Below, piece by piece: positions 25,061 to 33,804 of a DNA stretch of 64,000 nt. Origin of the DNA: JAJFIE01 sp964344255 (GTDB taxonomy: Bacteria > Pseudomonadota > Alphaproteobacteria > Rhodospirillales > Casp-alpha2); the NCBI GenBank assembly GCA_964344255.1, contig CAYFMQ010000004.1, forward strand, positions 172,958 through 236,957, written 5' to 3'. Numbering within the stretch: position 1 is the first letter of the stretch; every line of letters starts with the position of its first letter. The position numbers and the translations under genes are program-made. Under the pieces are notes generated by a model. It was not told where the DNA came from. It made no database searches and saw nothing but the letters and a program-made list of their open reading frames with translations.

Positions 25061-26320
25061 ATGCAGATCAATAACCTGGATGACATCGTGGAATCGGGCC
25101 TGTGTGCGGGTTGCGGCCTTTGCGAAAGTATTGCGGGGCGCGATGTCGTCGAGATGAAAATCAGCCCGGCCAGGTATATTCGCCCGCAAACCAGGACACC
25201 TCTTGATCAAAAGACCATGGACACGATCCGTCAGGTCTGTCCCGGGCTTACCGTGACGGGACCTGATGCCGCCCAACCCGGCCCGACCGGTAAGACTCAC
25301 GACATCTATGGACCCATCGTTTCCATGCACCGTGGATGGGCGGGTGATGAGAAGACCCGTTTCAACGCCGCTGCTGGCGGATCCCTTACCGCCCTGGGAA
25401 CCTATTTGCTTGAAAGCGGCCAGGTAGAGGCCGTCCTGCATGTCAGGGCATCGACGGAGAATCCCATTCTGACCGATACGATTGTCAGCACGTCGGCAGG
25501 TGACGTCTACAGTGGCGCCCAGTCGCGCTATGGTCCCGCTGCCCCGCTAACCCAGGTTCACCGGTTGCTGGATGAAGGGCGTATCTTCGCCGTGATCGGC
25601 AAACCATGTGATGTGGCGGCGATCAGAAATCTTGGACGGATCGACAGTCGTGTTGAAAAGCAAATTCCCTACTGTCTGACCATCTTTTGCGGCAGCGTTC
25701 CCAGCCTGAAGATGCCCGCCGATATGGCGGCGCATTTCGGCGTGGATGAAAGTGAATTGAGCTTGTTCCGCTGGCGGGGCGAGGGTTGGCCCGGCACGAC
25801 GCATATGGAAACTCGTGACGGCCGCTCCTTCGATCTGAGCTACGATCAGTCCTATTATGAAACGGACGTGCCCTGGTATTACGATGCCCAGTTCCGTTGC
25901 AAGATTTGCCCAGATGCTATCGGTGAAACAGCCGACGTATCATGTCCCGATGGTTGGATCATGGAAAACGGCAAGCCTCTTCACGAGGAAGCACCGGGCA
26001 TGAATGTGGTTATCGCTCGCACGCCCAAGGGTGAAGCTTTGATCCGGGATGCGGAGGCCGCCGGTGCCATGGTGCTGGAGCCTTTTAGCATTGCGGAGCT
26101 GGAAACCATGCATGCCGATCATATGCCGCGCAAGGTAAGTTGGCCTGCGCGTATGTTAGGCTTGCGCCTGGCCGGGCAACCTGCCATGGAGGTCAGAAGA
26201 TACAGGAAACTGAAAGCTGTGTTGGCAGCAGGACCCGCTTTTTTCTTCACCGCGATGTTCGGCGCCTTTAATCGGGCCCGCAAGGGTCTGAGCCGTGAAA
26301 CCGGGTTCAGGAACGCTTAA
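25061..26320 (+). CDS. FrhB-like iron-sulfur protein (coenzyme F420 hydrogenase/dehydrogenase beta-subunit family)
   Basis: 419 residues. The N-terminus has CAGCGLCES with Cys15, Cys18 and Cys21 and a further Cys-Pro (VCPGL). The FrhB core includes GGSLTALGTYLLESG and VIGKPCDVAAIRNL, and the C-terminal cluster motif is FRCKICPDAIGETADVS. The family uses flavin and [4Fe-4S] clusters to shuttle electrons; members outside archaea use ferredoxin or other donors and need not involve F420. It begins a tight run of five genes of the same strand. A hydrophobic stretch near residues 385-400 (LAAGPAFFFTAMFG) could touch the membrane. The redox partner is unknown. Confidence 0.85.
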   Translation: MQINNLDDIVESGLCAGCGLCESIAGRDVVEMKISPARYIRPQTRTPLDQKTMDTIRQVCPGLTVTGPDAAQPGPTGKTHDIYGPIVSMHRGWAGDEKTRFNAAAGGSLTALGTYLLESGQVEAVLHVRASTENPILTDTIVSTSAGDVYSGAQSRYGPAAPLTQVHRLLDEGRIFAVIGKPCDVAAIRNLGRIDSRVEKQIPYCLTIFCGSVPSLKMPADMAAHFGVDESELSLFRWRGEGWPGTTHMETRDGRSFDLSYDQSYYETDVPWYYDAQFRCKICPDAIGETADVSCPDGWIMENGKPLHEEAPGMNVVIARTPKGEALIRDAEAAGAMVLEPFSIAELETMHADHMPRKVSWPARMLGLRLAGQPAMEVRRYRKLKAVLAAGPAFFFTAMFGAFNRARKGLSRETGFRNA

Positions 26321-26338
26321 ACGAATAGGCAGGACGCC

Positions 26339-27334
26339 ATGACCCATAATCCGCTCTACATCATCGACGGTCTCCAGTACTGCAAATGGGATCGCGAAAT
26401 ATTCGAACAGATGCGCAAGGGGCGGGTGACGGCGGTTCATGTCACCATCTCATACTGGGAAAATTTCCGCGAAACCGTTGCGAACATGCAGGAATGGAAC
26501 CGGATGTTCGAGGAGTACGGCGACCTGATCCTGCATGCCCGGACAGCAGCAGATGTGCGCGATGCCGCGGCGGAGGACAAGACCGCCATTATCTTCGGGT
26601 TCCAGAACTGTTCGCCCATGGAAGACGATATCGGGTTGATCGAAGTGCTTCACGATCTGGGCGCCAGGTTCATGCAGCTCAGCTATAACAACCAGAGCCT
26701 TCTGGCGACGGGATGCTATGAGACCGATGATCCCGGCATTACCCGTTTCGGAAAGCAGGCAATCAAGGAAATGAACCGTGTCGGTTTGGTGATCGACATG
26801 TCGCACAGTGCCGAGCGCTCGACCCTGGAGGCCATCGACCTGTCCGAGCGGCCCATTGCCATTACCCATGCCAACCCGTCATTCTGGGAGCCAGCGCTCC
26901 GCAATAAATCGGACCGCGTGTTAAAGGCATTGGGGGAAAGCGGCGGCATGATCGGCTTCAGCCTGTATCCCCACCATCTAAAAAACAAATCGGATTGCCG
27001 GTTAGAGGACTTCTGTGAAATGACGGCTCGGGCCGCCGACATGATCGGGGTCGAGCATATCGGTCTCGGTTCGGACCTGTGCCAGGGTCACCCTGATTCC
27101 GTGGTGACCTGGATGCGAAACGGAAGATGGACGAAGGAAACGGATTACGGCGAAGGCTCCAAAAGTTCCCCCGGCTGGCCTGACGCCGTCCCCTGGTTCA
27201 AGGATAACAGGGATTTTACCAACATTACCCAAGGCTTGCTGGATGTTGGCTTCAGTACCGATGATGTGGACAAGATCATGGGACTGAACTGGTTACATTT
27301 CTTTGAACATTCGTTTCAGCCACCTTCTGCCTGA
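26339..27334 (+). CDS. Membrane dipeptidase (peptidase M19) fold protein with altered metal ligands
   Basis: 331 residues of the renal-dipeptidase TIM barrel. His156 (VIDMSHSAE), His177 (AITHANPSFWEP) and Asp246 (GLGSDLCQG) are kept. The canonical N-terminal HxD is replaced by Leu12 and Tyr14 (IDGLQYCKW), and the bridging Glu is Gln89 (FGFQNCSP). A binuclear zinc dipeptidase site is therefore unlikely; a mononuclear or non-peptidase activity is more probable. It lies 18 bases after the FrhB-like gene and 27 before the 571-residue unknown. There is no signal peptide, so it is cytoplasmic. Confidence 0.82.
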   Translation: MTHNPLYIIDGLQYCKWDREIFEQMRKGRVTAVHVTISYWENFRETVANMQEWNRMFEEYGDLILHARTAADVRDAAAEDKTAIIFGFQNCSPMEDDIGLIEVLHDLGARFMQLSYNNQSLLATGCYETDDPGITRFGKQAIKEMNRVGLVIDMSHSAERSTLEAIDLSERPIAITHANPSFWEPALRNKSDRVLKALGESGGMIGFSLYPHHLKNKSDCRLEDFCEMTARAADMIGVEHIGLGSDLCQGHPDSVVTWMRNGRWTKETDYGEGSKSSPGWPDAVPWFKDNRDFTNITQGLLDVGFSTDDVDKIMGLNWLHFFEHSFQPPSA

Positions 27335-27361
27335 GGGGCAGGGGATAAAAGGGGATACGTA

Positions 27362-29077
27362 ATGAACAGTTTTCAGGCATCCGAATTGACATTACGACCG
27401 CCTGAACAGGTCATGTCGTCGGCTCGCATCGGGTCATTTCATCCAACACGCATCAGCTTCGTGCGATCCCTCGTTCGCCGCATGGCGCGGGAAAACTGGA
27501 AGATCGACCGACCGGTGTTCGAGTTGTCGGATGAAGGCTACGGCCATGTCGTCTATCGGGTTCAGACACCGGCAGGACCTGTCAGTCTCGTCTGTTTTTC
27601 CAACGAGCTGGATGACGAGGACAGGACGGACAGGGTTATCGCCGAGCGTTGGGATTCGGCTTTTACCCTGATTATCGGCGAGGCGGACGAGGCAACAATC
27701 AAACGGTTGCGCGATAATGCGCCCTTGCAGGAAGCCGGACGTTTTCAGCCGGGCGATGTCGTTCTGTCCCGAGCCAACAAAAGTATGCGTCTGTTTTCCC
27801 ACTTCGTGGACCGGCTTTCATCCGGTGAGCAGCCGGATCTCGCTGAGGCGTTGAAGGTCGGATACCTGATGAGAACGACGGCGGTTTACGGCAACGGCAA
27901 ACTTGGCATGTCCGATCTGGCGCACGTGTTCTCTGGCGGCATCTTCCACCGTCCCTACGAGGCGGAAATGCTGGCGGTTTACCTGATCCGCCAGTTTTCC
28001 TTCGATCTTGTCGATCACATTGCACTGTGCAGGAATGCGGCAGAAGCCGTTGAACTGGATGACGAGATCAAGCGTGCACTTGGCGTCGGGAATGCGACGG
28101 GTCTGGGTATGGCGCCGTTCCTTCTGGGCCACCCGACGCTTTTCAACAACTGGATACTGGCCCGTGAAACCGCCCTGTCGCGGGTTCGCGCCGTCGAAGA
28201 GGCCGATGACAAAAGCCGGGCTCTCTTTCTCTCGCTCCTTGAACGTGTTCGGCGATATGTGGATCAATGGAATACCGACGATCCCCATCAGATGGCGGAG
28301 ATCAAAACCCTGAGGGGAGAGCTATCAGAACTCAGCAAGCGGATCGATGAAGACGAAACCCTGCTGTCCAGGGAACAGCCCTGGGATTGTCTGGTCCGTG
28401 AGGCCGAAGCCGGCGGCAGCCTAGAGTATCAGGAGCTTATGGTCAGCCTGCTCATTGAATTGTACCCTGATCTGGTCGATGCTTTGGAAGATGGCATGGG
28501 ATCGGACGAGCGGACGTTGACGAACCCGGCCATGAACCTGATGGATCTCAATACGCTCATCGAATCCGCCTATGGCTGGGCGCTCGGTACGGACTATTCC
28601 CGGCCCGAAGCGCAGCATTATTTCTGGTACCGGTCTGAGGAAAAGGAAGAGCCCCGTCTGGGTGAGCGTTGGTCGGAGCCCGGGGCTGGGCTGGAAACAC
28701 CCATTGGTGTCGCCCGGGACGTTTCGGCTCTGCATGACGCCCTCAAGGAAGTGCCTGAAGATATCTTACAGGCCACCAATGTGGCAGTGTTCCTGATTGA
28801 TAATCCTGAATACCGCCGGATCGTGACGCGTATCCAGACGCTGGCTTTTTACCCTTATGCGGAAATCCATGACAACCTGCTGGGCAAAGGCTGCCAGCCC
28901 ATTGACTTGCTACGTTGCAAACTGAGCCTGTTCGGCGCCAGCAAGTACGATCCCAAATCCGACCGCTGGACCCGGGTTAATTTCTTCCAGGGCGCGCCGC
29001 TACCGGATCAGTTCGACGACCAGATGGCCCTGGACTGGGCTTTCCCCGTCTTTGATGTCAGTGAAGGGGGTGCGTGA
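27362..29077 (+). CDS. Uncharacterised 571-residue protein of the FrhB/M19/DUF3726 run
   Basis: No domain is recognised. It is a soluble, mostly helical protein. An N-terminal beta-rich part (residues ~45-95: VYRVQTPAGPVSLVCFSNEL) is followed by helical segments, including an acidic coiled stretch at about 300-345. The C-terminal part has conserved-looking aromatic motifs (AQHYFWYRSEEKEEPR; TLAFYPYAEIHDNLLGKGC). There is no signal peptide or transmembrane helix. Its stop overlaps the start of the DUF3726-like gene (TGATG), so the two products are probably made in step and may form a complex. Confidence 0.75.
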   Translation: MNSFQASELTLRPPEQVMSSARIGSFHPTRISFVRSLVRRMARENWKIDRPVFELSDEGYGHVVYRVQTPAGPVSLVCFSNELDDEDRTDRVIAERWDSAFTLIIGEADEATIKRLRDNAPLQEAGRFQPGDVVLSRANKSMRLFSHFVDRLSSGEQPDLAEALKVGYLMRTTAVYGNGKLGMSDLAHVFSGGIFHRPYEAEMLAVYLIRQFSFDLVDHIALCRNAAEAVELDDEIKRALGVGNATGLGMAPFLLGHPTLFNNWILARETALSRVRAVEEADDKSRALFLSLLERVRRYVDQWNTDDPHQMAEIKTLRGELSELSKRIDEDETLLSREQPWDCLVREAEAGGSLEYQELMVSLLIELYPDLVDALEDGMGSDERTLTNPAMNLMDLNTLIESAYGWALGTDYSRPEAQHYFWYRSEEKEEPRLGERWSEPGAGLETPIGVARDVSALHDALKEVPEDILQATNVAVFLIDNPEYRRIVTRIQTLAFYPYAEIHDNLLGKGCQPIDLLRCKLSLFGASKYDPKSDRWTRVNFFQGAPLPDQFDDQMALDWAFPVFDVSEGGA

Positions 29078-29826
29078 TGCGGGCGTCCCTGTTTGAAATA
29101 TGGAAACTTACCCAGCGTACACTTGAAGGCGCCGGCGTTCCCGACGGCCATGACCGGGAGGGGGCGTTTGCCGTTCAGTGGCTCACGGAACACGGCTTTC
29201 CGGGGTTTGCCATGTTCGATGAGTCAGCCCCGAAATTGGCAGGTCTATGGAAGTTGTCCATATCCGGAAACACCGAGTTAGAAGCGTCCGGCGCACCGCT
29301 CGTGTCCTTTGGCGCTGATGCCATGGATTATTGTGCTGCGATTGCGGAAAGCTCCGAAAACGGGGAAGCCAGCATTGTCGTGCGCAATACCCGCGGCCCG
29401 GGGTTTCTGATCCCATATGCTGCGCGGCGCTGCCTGAATGCGGGCGCCTGCCGTATTGAATGGACGGACGGTAAGGGGCATGAATTTTCGGTTATTGTCG
29501 CCGGCCCCGAAACGGTATGGATTGACTGTGTTTCCGATAATGCAACTGATCCTGAACAGGCCCTGTGTGACGTGACAGGCACTGTTGACGTCACCATTAC
29601 TTTTGACCGAGACGGCGCTGACTTACGGGCGGAAGATGATGCGCCTGAAGGAAAGTTGTTGTCGCCGGCTACCCTGAAGGAGCGGCATATGCAATGTCTT
29701 GCAAACGGTATTGAGGTAGACCAGGCCTTATGGGATAGAATGCAAAAGACGGCCCGTGTCGTTCTGGTTCCCGCAACTGAATTGTCGCGGGAAATGGGCG
29801 CAGGGGGCGGTGACGCCAACGATTAG
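29077..29826 (+). CDS. DUF3726-like protein
   Basis: 249 residues from the ATG overlapping the upstream stop by one base. The sequence fits my recollection of the DUF3726 family: a helical start (EIWKLTQRTLEGAGVPDGHD, then REGAFAVQWL), then alternating strands (ASIVVRNTRGPGFLIPYAAR). The N-terminal segment resembles the opening of malate/lactate dehydrogenases of the LDH2/YlbC type, where a similar helical part precedes a catalytic core, but the dinucleotide-binding core is not evident. Function is unknown. Coupled translation with the 571-residue protein is its best clue. Confidence 0.72.
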   Translation: MRASLFEIWKLTQRTLEGAGVPDGHDREGAFAVQWLTEHGFPGFAMFDESAPKLAGLWKLSISGNTELEASGAPLVSFGADAMDYCAAIAESSENGEASIVVRNTRGPGFLIPYAARRCLNAGACRIEWTDGKGHEFSVIVAGPETVWIDCVSDNATDPEQALCDVTGTVDVTITFDRDGADLRAEDDAPEGKLLSPATLKERHMQCLANGIEVDQALWDRMQKTARVVLVPATELSREMGAGGGDAND

Positions 29827-29857
29827 AGACGGCTCCATTCGGGAGGGGAAGCAATTA

Positions 29858-30802
29858 ATGGGTGAATACAGGCTGGAAGCTGACGTTGCAGCGTTTATCG
29901 AGAAGTCCCTCGCTGCCTTTGACGACGACTCCGCCGGCATGGATGCCGAGGAGCAGCGCCGCCGCTATGCTGCTTTGTGCCAGTCCTTTGATGCGCCCCG
30001 TCCCATCGGCCTGACGGTTCAGGAAGACATGGTGGTCGGTGACGGTGGCCCTATCCGTATCCGTATCTACCGCCCGGAAAGCACCAGGCCTCTTGGCTGC
30101 CTGGTCTATTTCCACGGCGGCGGCTGGGTCGTCGGCAACCTCGACAGTCATGACGCCATTTGCGCCGAAATCGCCCATCGCGCCCATGTGGTCGTGGTCG
30201 CCGTCGATTACCGCCTGGCGCCCGAGCATCGCTATCCGGCTGCCCATGAGGACTGCTGGCGCGCCTTAAGCACGGTCGAGGCGTCGCCTGAGAGTTTCGG
30301 CGTGGATCGCCAGAGGATCGCCATTGGCGGCGACAGCGCCGGGGCCAATATCGCTTCCGGCCTTGCCGTCAGGGCTCGGGACAGGGGAGACCTGATTATT
30401 GCAGGACAGATCCTGATTTACGGCTTCTTTGGCGGCAGTGAAAGCCTGCCTTCCTATACGGAGTGCAGCGATGCGCCCATGTTGTCCACGGCGGATGTCC
30501 ACGCCTACCATCAGTTCTATTTCGGTTCTGAACGGGCGCCGAAGGAGACTCTGGCGGGGGCCCTGAATGCACTCAATATGGATGGCCTGCCGCCAGCCTT
30601 TATCCAGGCTGCCGAATACGATCCTCTGCGCGACGATTCCCTTGAATACGCCCGCCGTCTTGGAGAAGCGGGCGTGCCGGTGGAACTGCATGTGGAATCA
30701 GGATTGGTGCATGGATTTTTACGCGCCCGTCATGTGACCCGGAAAGGGTCAGCCGCTTTCAACCGCATTTGTGACGCCACGCGGAGAATGCTGAGCGCAT
30801 AG
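29858..30802 (+). CDS. HSL-family alpha/beta hydrolase (carboxylesterase)
   Basis: 314 residues from the ATG with GGGAGGGG upstream; an upstream extension overlaps the previous gene and has no ribosome site. Hormone-sensitive-lipase motifs are complete: the oxyanion-hole HGGGWVVGNLDSHD, the nucleophile elbow GGDSAGANIA, and the C-terminal Asp (AEYDPLRDD) and His (SGLVHGFLR). It is a cytoplasmic esterase on small acyl esters. It closes the five-gene run that begins with the FrhB-like gene and converges on the dioxygenase gene with eight bases between stops. Confidence 0.88.
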   Translation: MGEYRLEADVAAFIEKSLAAFDDDSAGMDAEEQRRRYAALCQSFDAPRPIGLTVQEDMVVGDGGPIRIRIYRPESTRPLGCLVYFHGGGWVVGNLDSHDAICAEIAHRAHVVVVAVDYRLAPEHRYPAAHEDCWRALSTVEASPESFGVDRQRIAIGGDSAGANIASGLAVRARDRGDLIIAGQILIYGFFGGSESLPSYTECSDAPMLSTADVHAYHQFYFGSERAPKETLAGALNALNMDGLPPAFIQAAEYDPLRDDSLEYARRLGEAGVPVELHVESGLVHGFLRARHVTRKGSAAFNRICDATRRMLSA

Positions 30803-30810
30803 ACAGACGT

Positions 30811-31656
30811 TCAGTCCACCAGCGCATCACCCCGCAATCCTGCCCTTTCCAGGTGAATGGGCAGTACCCGGCCATATAACTGACGCGTGCGTTCCGGGCT
30901 TCCTACCATGCCGGGCTCGGCGACATAAGAGAAGATGCCCACATAGCGGGGCCTGTTCCCTTTGACCGGCGTCACTCGGTGAAGGGCGTAACGCCCCTTG
31001 AAAATCTGCAGGTCGCCCGCTTCCAGATTGAGCGTTTTGACATCGCTCATATCACCATCGAGGATAGCCTGGACGTCCTCGTAATTCTCGTCATCCGATG
31101 TACGAAGCCATGGGCAGTATTCAAAGGCGCCACCCTCATGGCTGTTCTGGATGGCCAGCGTCACGGTGTAGTTGTTGGTGTCGAAATGCCAGGGGAATCC
31201 TTCTCCTTCCTCGACCATGTTGATGATGACGTCAGCCAGGGGATCGGCGTAAGGGTAGAATGAATCTTCTTCCAGCGCGTCCTTGATGAAAGGCGAAAAG
31301 GGGGACCATTCGTATATGGCGCGGAGAATACTTTCTGGCCCGAAATTATCTGCCGGGATGAATGCGTTCGAGCGGTCGTAGAACCGGCGCAAGGGATGAC
31401 TTTCCGGCAACTCGGGATGGTCCTGCGTGAAATAGGCGTTGGTGCGGTTGAAGCTGCGGTGCCCGTTGGCAGCGGCGCTGTCGCCTTCGGCGGTCAGATC
31501 ATCCATACGGTCCGGTCGGACGAACTCTTTCAGGACGGCGCAGCCATCAGCAGTCAACTCGGCGCGCACACGGTCAAGCAGGTCTTCCCTGGCCGGACCA
31601 TCTTCGTGGATGGGATAACGTTCCGTATCGATATAGTTCAAGGGATCGGGCGTCAT
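30811..31656 (-). CDS. Fe(II)/2-oxoglutarate-dependent dioxygenase
   Basis: 281 residues from the ATG; the upstream extension starts at TTG and is not needed. The iron facial triad is His157, Asp159 (FPWHFDTNNYT) and His226 (GRYALHRVTP), with Arg237 for 2-oxoglutarate. The HFD triad makes it a hydroxylase rather than a halogenase of the related HalD/BesD fold, which have Gly for Asp. It lies next to the CdhR-like regulator on the same strand, beside the carnitine genes, so the substrate may be a betaine or amino-acid derivative. A gamma-butyrobetaine-type hydroxylation is possible but not shown. Confidence 0.82.
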   Translation of the reverse strand: MTPDPLNYIDTERYPIHEDGPAREDLLDRVRAELTADGCAVLKEFVRPDRMDDLTAEGDSAAANGHRSFNRTNAYFTQDHPELPESHPLRRFYDRSNAFIPADNFGPESILRAIYEWSPFSPFIKDALEEDSFYPYADPLADVIINMVEEGEGFPWHFDTNNYTVTLAIQNSHEGGAFEYCPWLRTSDDENYEDVQAILDGDMSDVKTLNLEAGDLQIFKGRYALHRVTPVKGNRPRYVGIFSYVAEPGMVGSPERTRQLYGRVLPIHLERAGLRGDALVD

Positions 31657-31734
31657 GGCGTTTACCCCAATAAAAAGCCGCAACGATCAGGCAAGATTAA
31701 AACCAGTTTTTTGTTCACGGCAACTGAAATCTGG

Positions 31735-32712
31735 TTACCCGTCAATCCGGGTATAGCCCCGGTCCGCTGTGGGCGGATGGCCGAAGAAGGCGCTGTAGCT
31801 CTGCGAGAAATGAGCCGCTGAGCCGAAGCCGCACCGGAGGGCGATTTCCAGCATGGGCAGCGCTGTCTGGCGTACCAGGGTGCGGGCGCGTTCCAGCCTG
31901 AGTTGCCGGTGATATCGTGCGGGCGTCGTGTTCATCCATTTCCTGAACAGGCGTTCCAGCCCGCGGGTGGAAAGACCCACCCGGTTGGCGATTTCCAACA
32001 CGGCCAGCGGCTCTTCCAGGCTGTCGGACATGAAATCGATGGCGCGACTCAGTTTCGGGCTCCGGACCATGAGGCGTTCAGCGACACTCTGGCGCTGTGG
32101 CGAATGTGGATCTCGCATGCCTGGATAAGTGAATTCATCGGCAACATGTGTCGCCAGTTCGGGACCGTGTTGCAGGCGGATCAGATGCAACATCATGTCC
32201 AGGCTGGCGGTTGCCGCCGCCGCCGTGAAACGGTTGCGGTCGATCACGAATATATCCTGAACTGCATCCACTTCGGGGAAAGACTCGGCAAAGCTGTCCA
32301 GAACCTCCCAGTGGATCGTCGCCCTATAGCCATCGAGCAGACCAGCCCGGGCCAGAATGTGCGCACCGGATACGATGCCGCCCATATCGGCGCCATGACG
32401 CGCCTGGCGCTGTAACCATACCAGTACCGGCTGGGGGGCGGCATGCTGGGGTGTTTCCGAGGCGCAGACAACGATCATCGGGAGGGACGATACATCCCAG
32501 ATAGCCTGGTCCACCAGATGCGCCTTGCCGTTACTGGCTTTTACCGGTTCGCCGTCGGCGCTGAGAATGACGGGGTCATAGAGCTTGCGCCGGGTCACGT
32601 CATTCGCCTGGCAGAGCGCATCGAGGGCTGAGGAAAACGCAATCATGGAATAGTTCGGCAACAGGAGGAAGCCGACTTTCTGGATACTGCCTCTGGGCGC
32701 ATCGCCAAACAT
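31735..32712 (-). CDS. cdhR: GlxA-type AraC regulator (CdhR-like), probable carnitine operon activator
   Basis: 325 residues. An N-terminal DJ-1/PfpI-like domain (VGFLLLPNYSMIAFSSALDA, GGIVSGAHILARAG) without a catalytic Cys is followed by a C-terminal AraC HTH_18 domain (VLEIANRVGLSTRGLERLF, ALRCGFGSAAHFSQSYSAFFG). The DJ-1/AraC architecture is shared by GbdR, ArgR and CdhR, which activate betaine, arginine and carnitine catabolism. It is divergent from the BKACE/carnitine dehydrogenase operon with 161 bases between the genes, matching the known cdhR arrangement. The symbol is given by context and architecture. Confidence 0.78.
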   Translation of the reverse strand: MFGDAPRGSIQKVGFLLLPNYSMIAFSSALDALCQANDVTRRKLYDPVILSADGEPVKASNGKAHLVDQAIWDVSSLPMIVVCASETPQHAAPQPVLVWLQRQARHGADMGGIVSGAHILARAGLLDGYRATIHWEVLDSFAESFPEVDAVQDIFVIDRNRFTAAAATASLDMMLHLIRLQHGPELATHVADEFTYPGMRDPHSPQRQSVAERLMVRSPKLSRAIDFMSDSLEEPLAVLEIANRVGLSTRGLERLFRKWMNTTPARYHRQLRLERARTLVRQTALPMLEIALRCGFGSAAHFSQSYSAFFGHPPTADRGYTRIDG

Positions 32713-32873
32713 GTGGTGAAATCCCCAAGTATTTAGAATTTACGTCGATAAAATATAATTAGAATACGTAAATTTGAAAATACCGTTTGAACAGGTTTCT
32801 ATACTTTTCGGCAATGGCGTCGCCCGTCGAGGGCGGCAAAAGGGTCAATTTATTCTTATCTCTGGGAGGCATT
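32713..32873. promoter_or_regulatory. Divergent promoter region, CdhR-like regulator and carnitine operon
   Basis: 161 bases, clearly more AT-rich than its surroundings, between divergent starts. GGGAGG lies just before the BKACE ATG. No convincing -10/-35 pair or long dyad stands out by eye. Confidence 0.5.
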
Positions 32874-33767
32874 ATGCGTCAGAAACTCATCCTTACCTGC
32901 GCCATCACGGGCGCTGCAGACAGCACCGGTAAAAGCGACAAGGTTCCCGTCACGCCGGAACAGATCGCCAATTCCGCTATCGAAGCCGCCAAGGCCGGCG
33001 CCTCGGTGGCTCACATCCATGTCCGCGATCCGGAAACGGGCAAGGCTGCGCGTGATCCCAAGTTGTTTTCTGAAGTGGTGGATCGCGTTCGCTCGTCCGA
33101 CACCGACATCGTTATAAACCTGACGGCCGGCATGGGCGGCGATATCGAGATCGGTACGGAAGAGAAGTACATGGACTTCCATGAGGAAAATTCCGACATG
33201 GTCGGTCCCATCGAGCGTCTGGCGCATGTCGAGGACCTGCTACCGGAGATTTGCACGCTCGATTGCGGTTCGCTCAATTTCGGTGACGGTTCCACCATCG
33301 TCATCAACACGCCCGACATGCTGCGCATCATGGCGAAGAAAATCCAGGACTTAGGCGTCAAGCCTGAGATCGAAGTCTTCGACACCGGCAACCTTTGGAA
33401 CGCCCGCGTCATGTGTGAGGAAGGTCTGATCGACAGCCCGCCGCTGTTTCAGCTCTGCCTCGGCATTCCCTATGGTGCGGAAGCCACGGCCAAGCATATG
33501 AGCGTCATGGTGGATTCCTTGCCTGAAGGCGCCGAATGGGCCGCTTTCGGCATCAGCCGTCACCAGATGCCTATGGTTGCCCAGGCTTGCATTTTGGGCG
33601 GTCATTGCCGCGTCGGTCTGGAAGACAACCTGTATCTGGAAAAGGGCGTTCTGGCGACCAACGGACAGCTTGTCGAAAAAGCCCGGAACATTATCGAGCT
33701 TCTGGGCTCCAGCGTCATGACGCCGCAGGAAGCGCGCGATCATTTGGGCCTGAAGAAGCGCAACTGA
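32874..33767 (+). CDS. BKACE-family beta-keto acid cleavage enzyme (3-dehydrocarnitine cleavage)
   Basis: 297 residues from the ATG after GGGAGG. BKACE (DUF849) hallmarks: KLILTCAITGA at the start, ASVAHIHVRDPETGK with the HxH zinc ligands, and the later GISRHQMPMVAQACILGGHC, then RVGLEDNLYLEKG. The family condenses a beta-keto acid with acetyl-CoA and cleaves it. The branch next to carnitine dehydrogenase converts 3-dehydrocarnitine plus acetyl-CoA to betainyl-CoA and acetoacetate. It is the first gene of the operon and lies 37 bases before the dehydrogenase-thioesterase fusion, which makes and uses these same compounds. Confidence 0.9.
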   Translation: MRQKLILTCAITGAADSTGKSDKVPVTPEQIANSAIEAAKAGASVAHIHVRDPETGKAARDPKLFSEVVDRVRSSDTDIVINLTAGMGGDIEIGTEEKYMDFHEENSDMVGPIERLAHVEDLLPEICTLDCGSLNFGDGSTIVINTPDMLRIMAKKIQDLGVKPEIEVFDTGNLWNARVMCEEGLIDSPPLFQLCLGIPYGAEATAKHMSVMVDSLPEGAEWAAFGISRHQMPMVAQACILGGHCRVGLEDNLYLEKGVLATNGQLVEKARNIIELLGSSVMTPQEARDHLGLKKRN

Positions 33768-33804
33768 TCCAACCAAGCGGATTTAGAAATTAAGGAATAG
33801 AAAT

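Noticed and set aside
25061..26320. True F420-dependent metabolism
   Set aside because: FrhB-family membership alone does not imply F420. No F420 biosynthesis gene (cofC, D, E, G, H type) is in the window, and bacterial relatives use other electron carriers.
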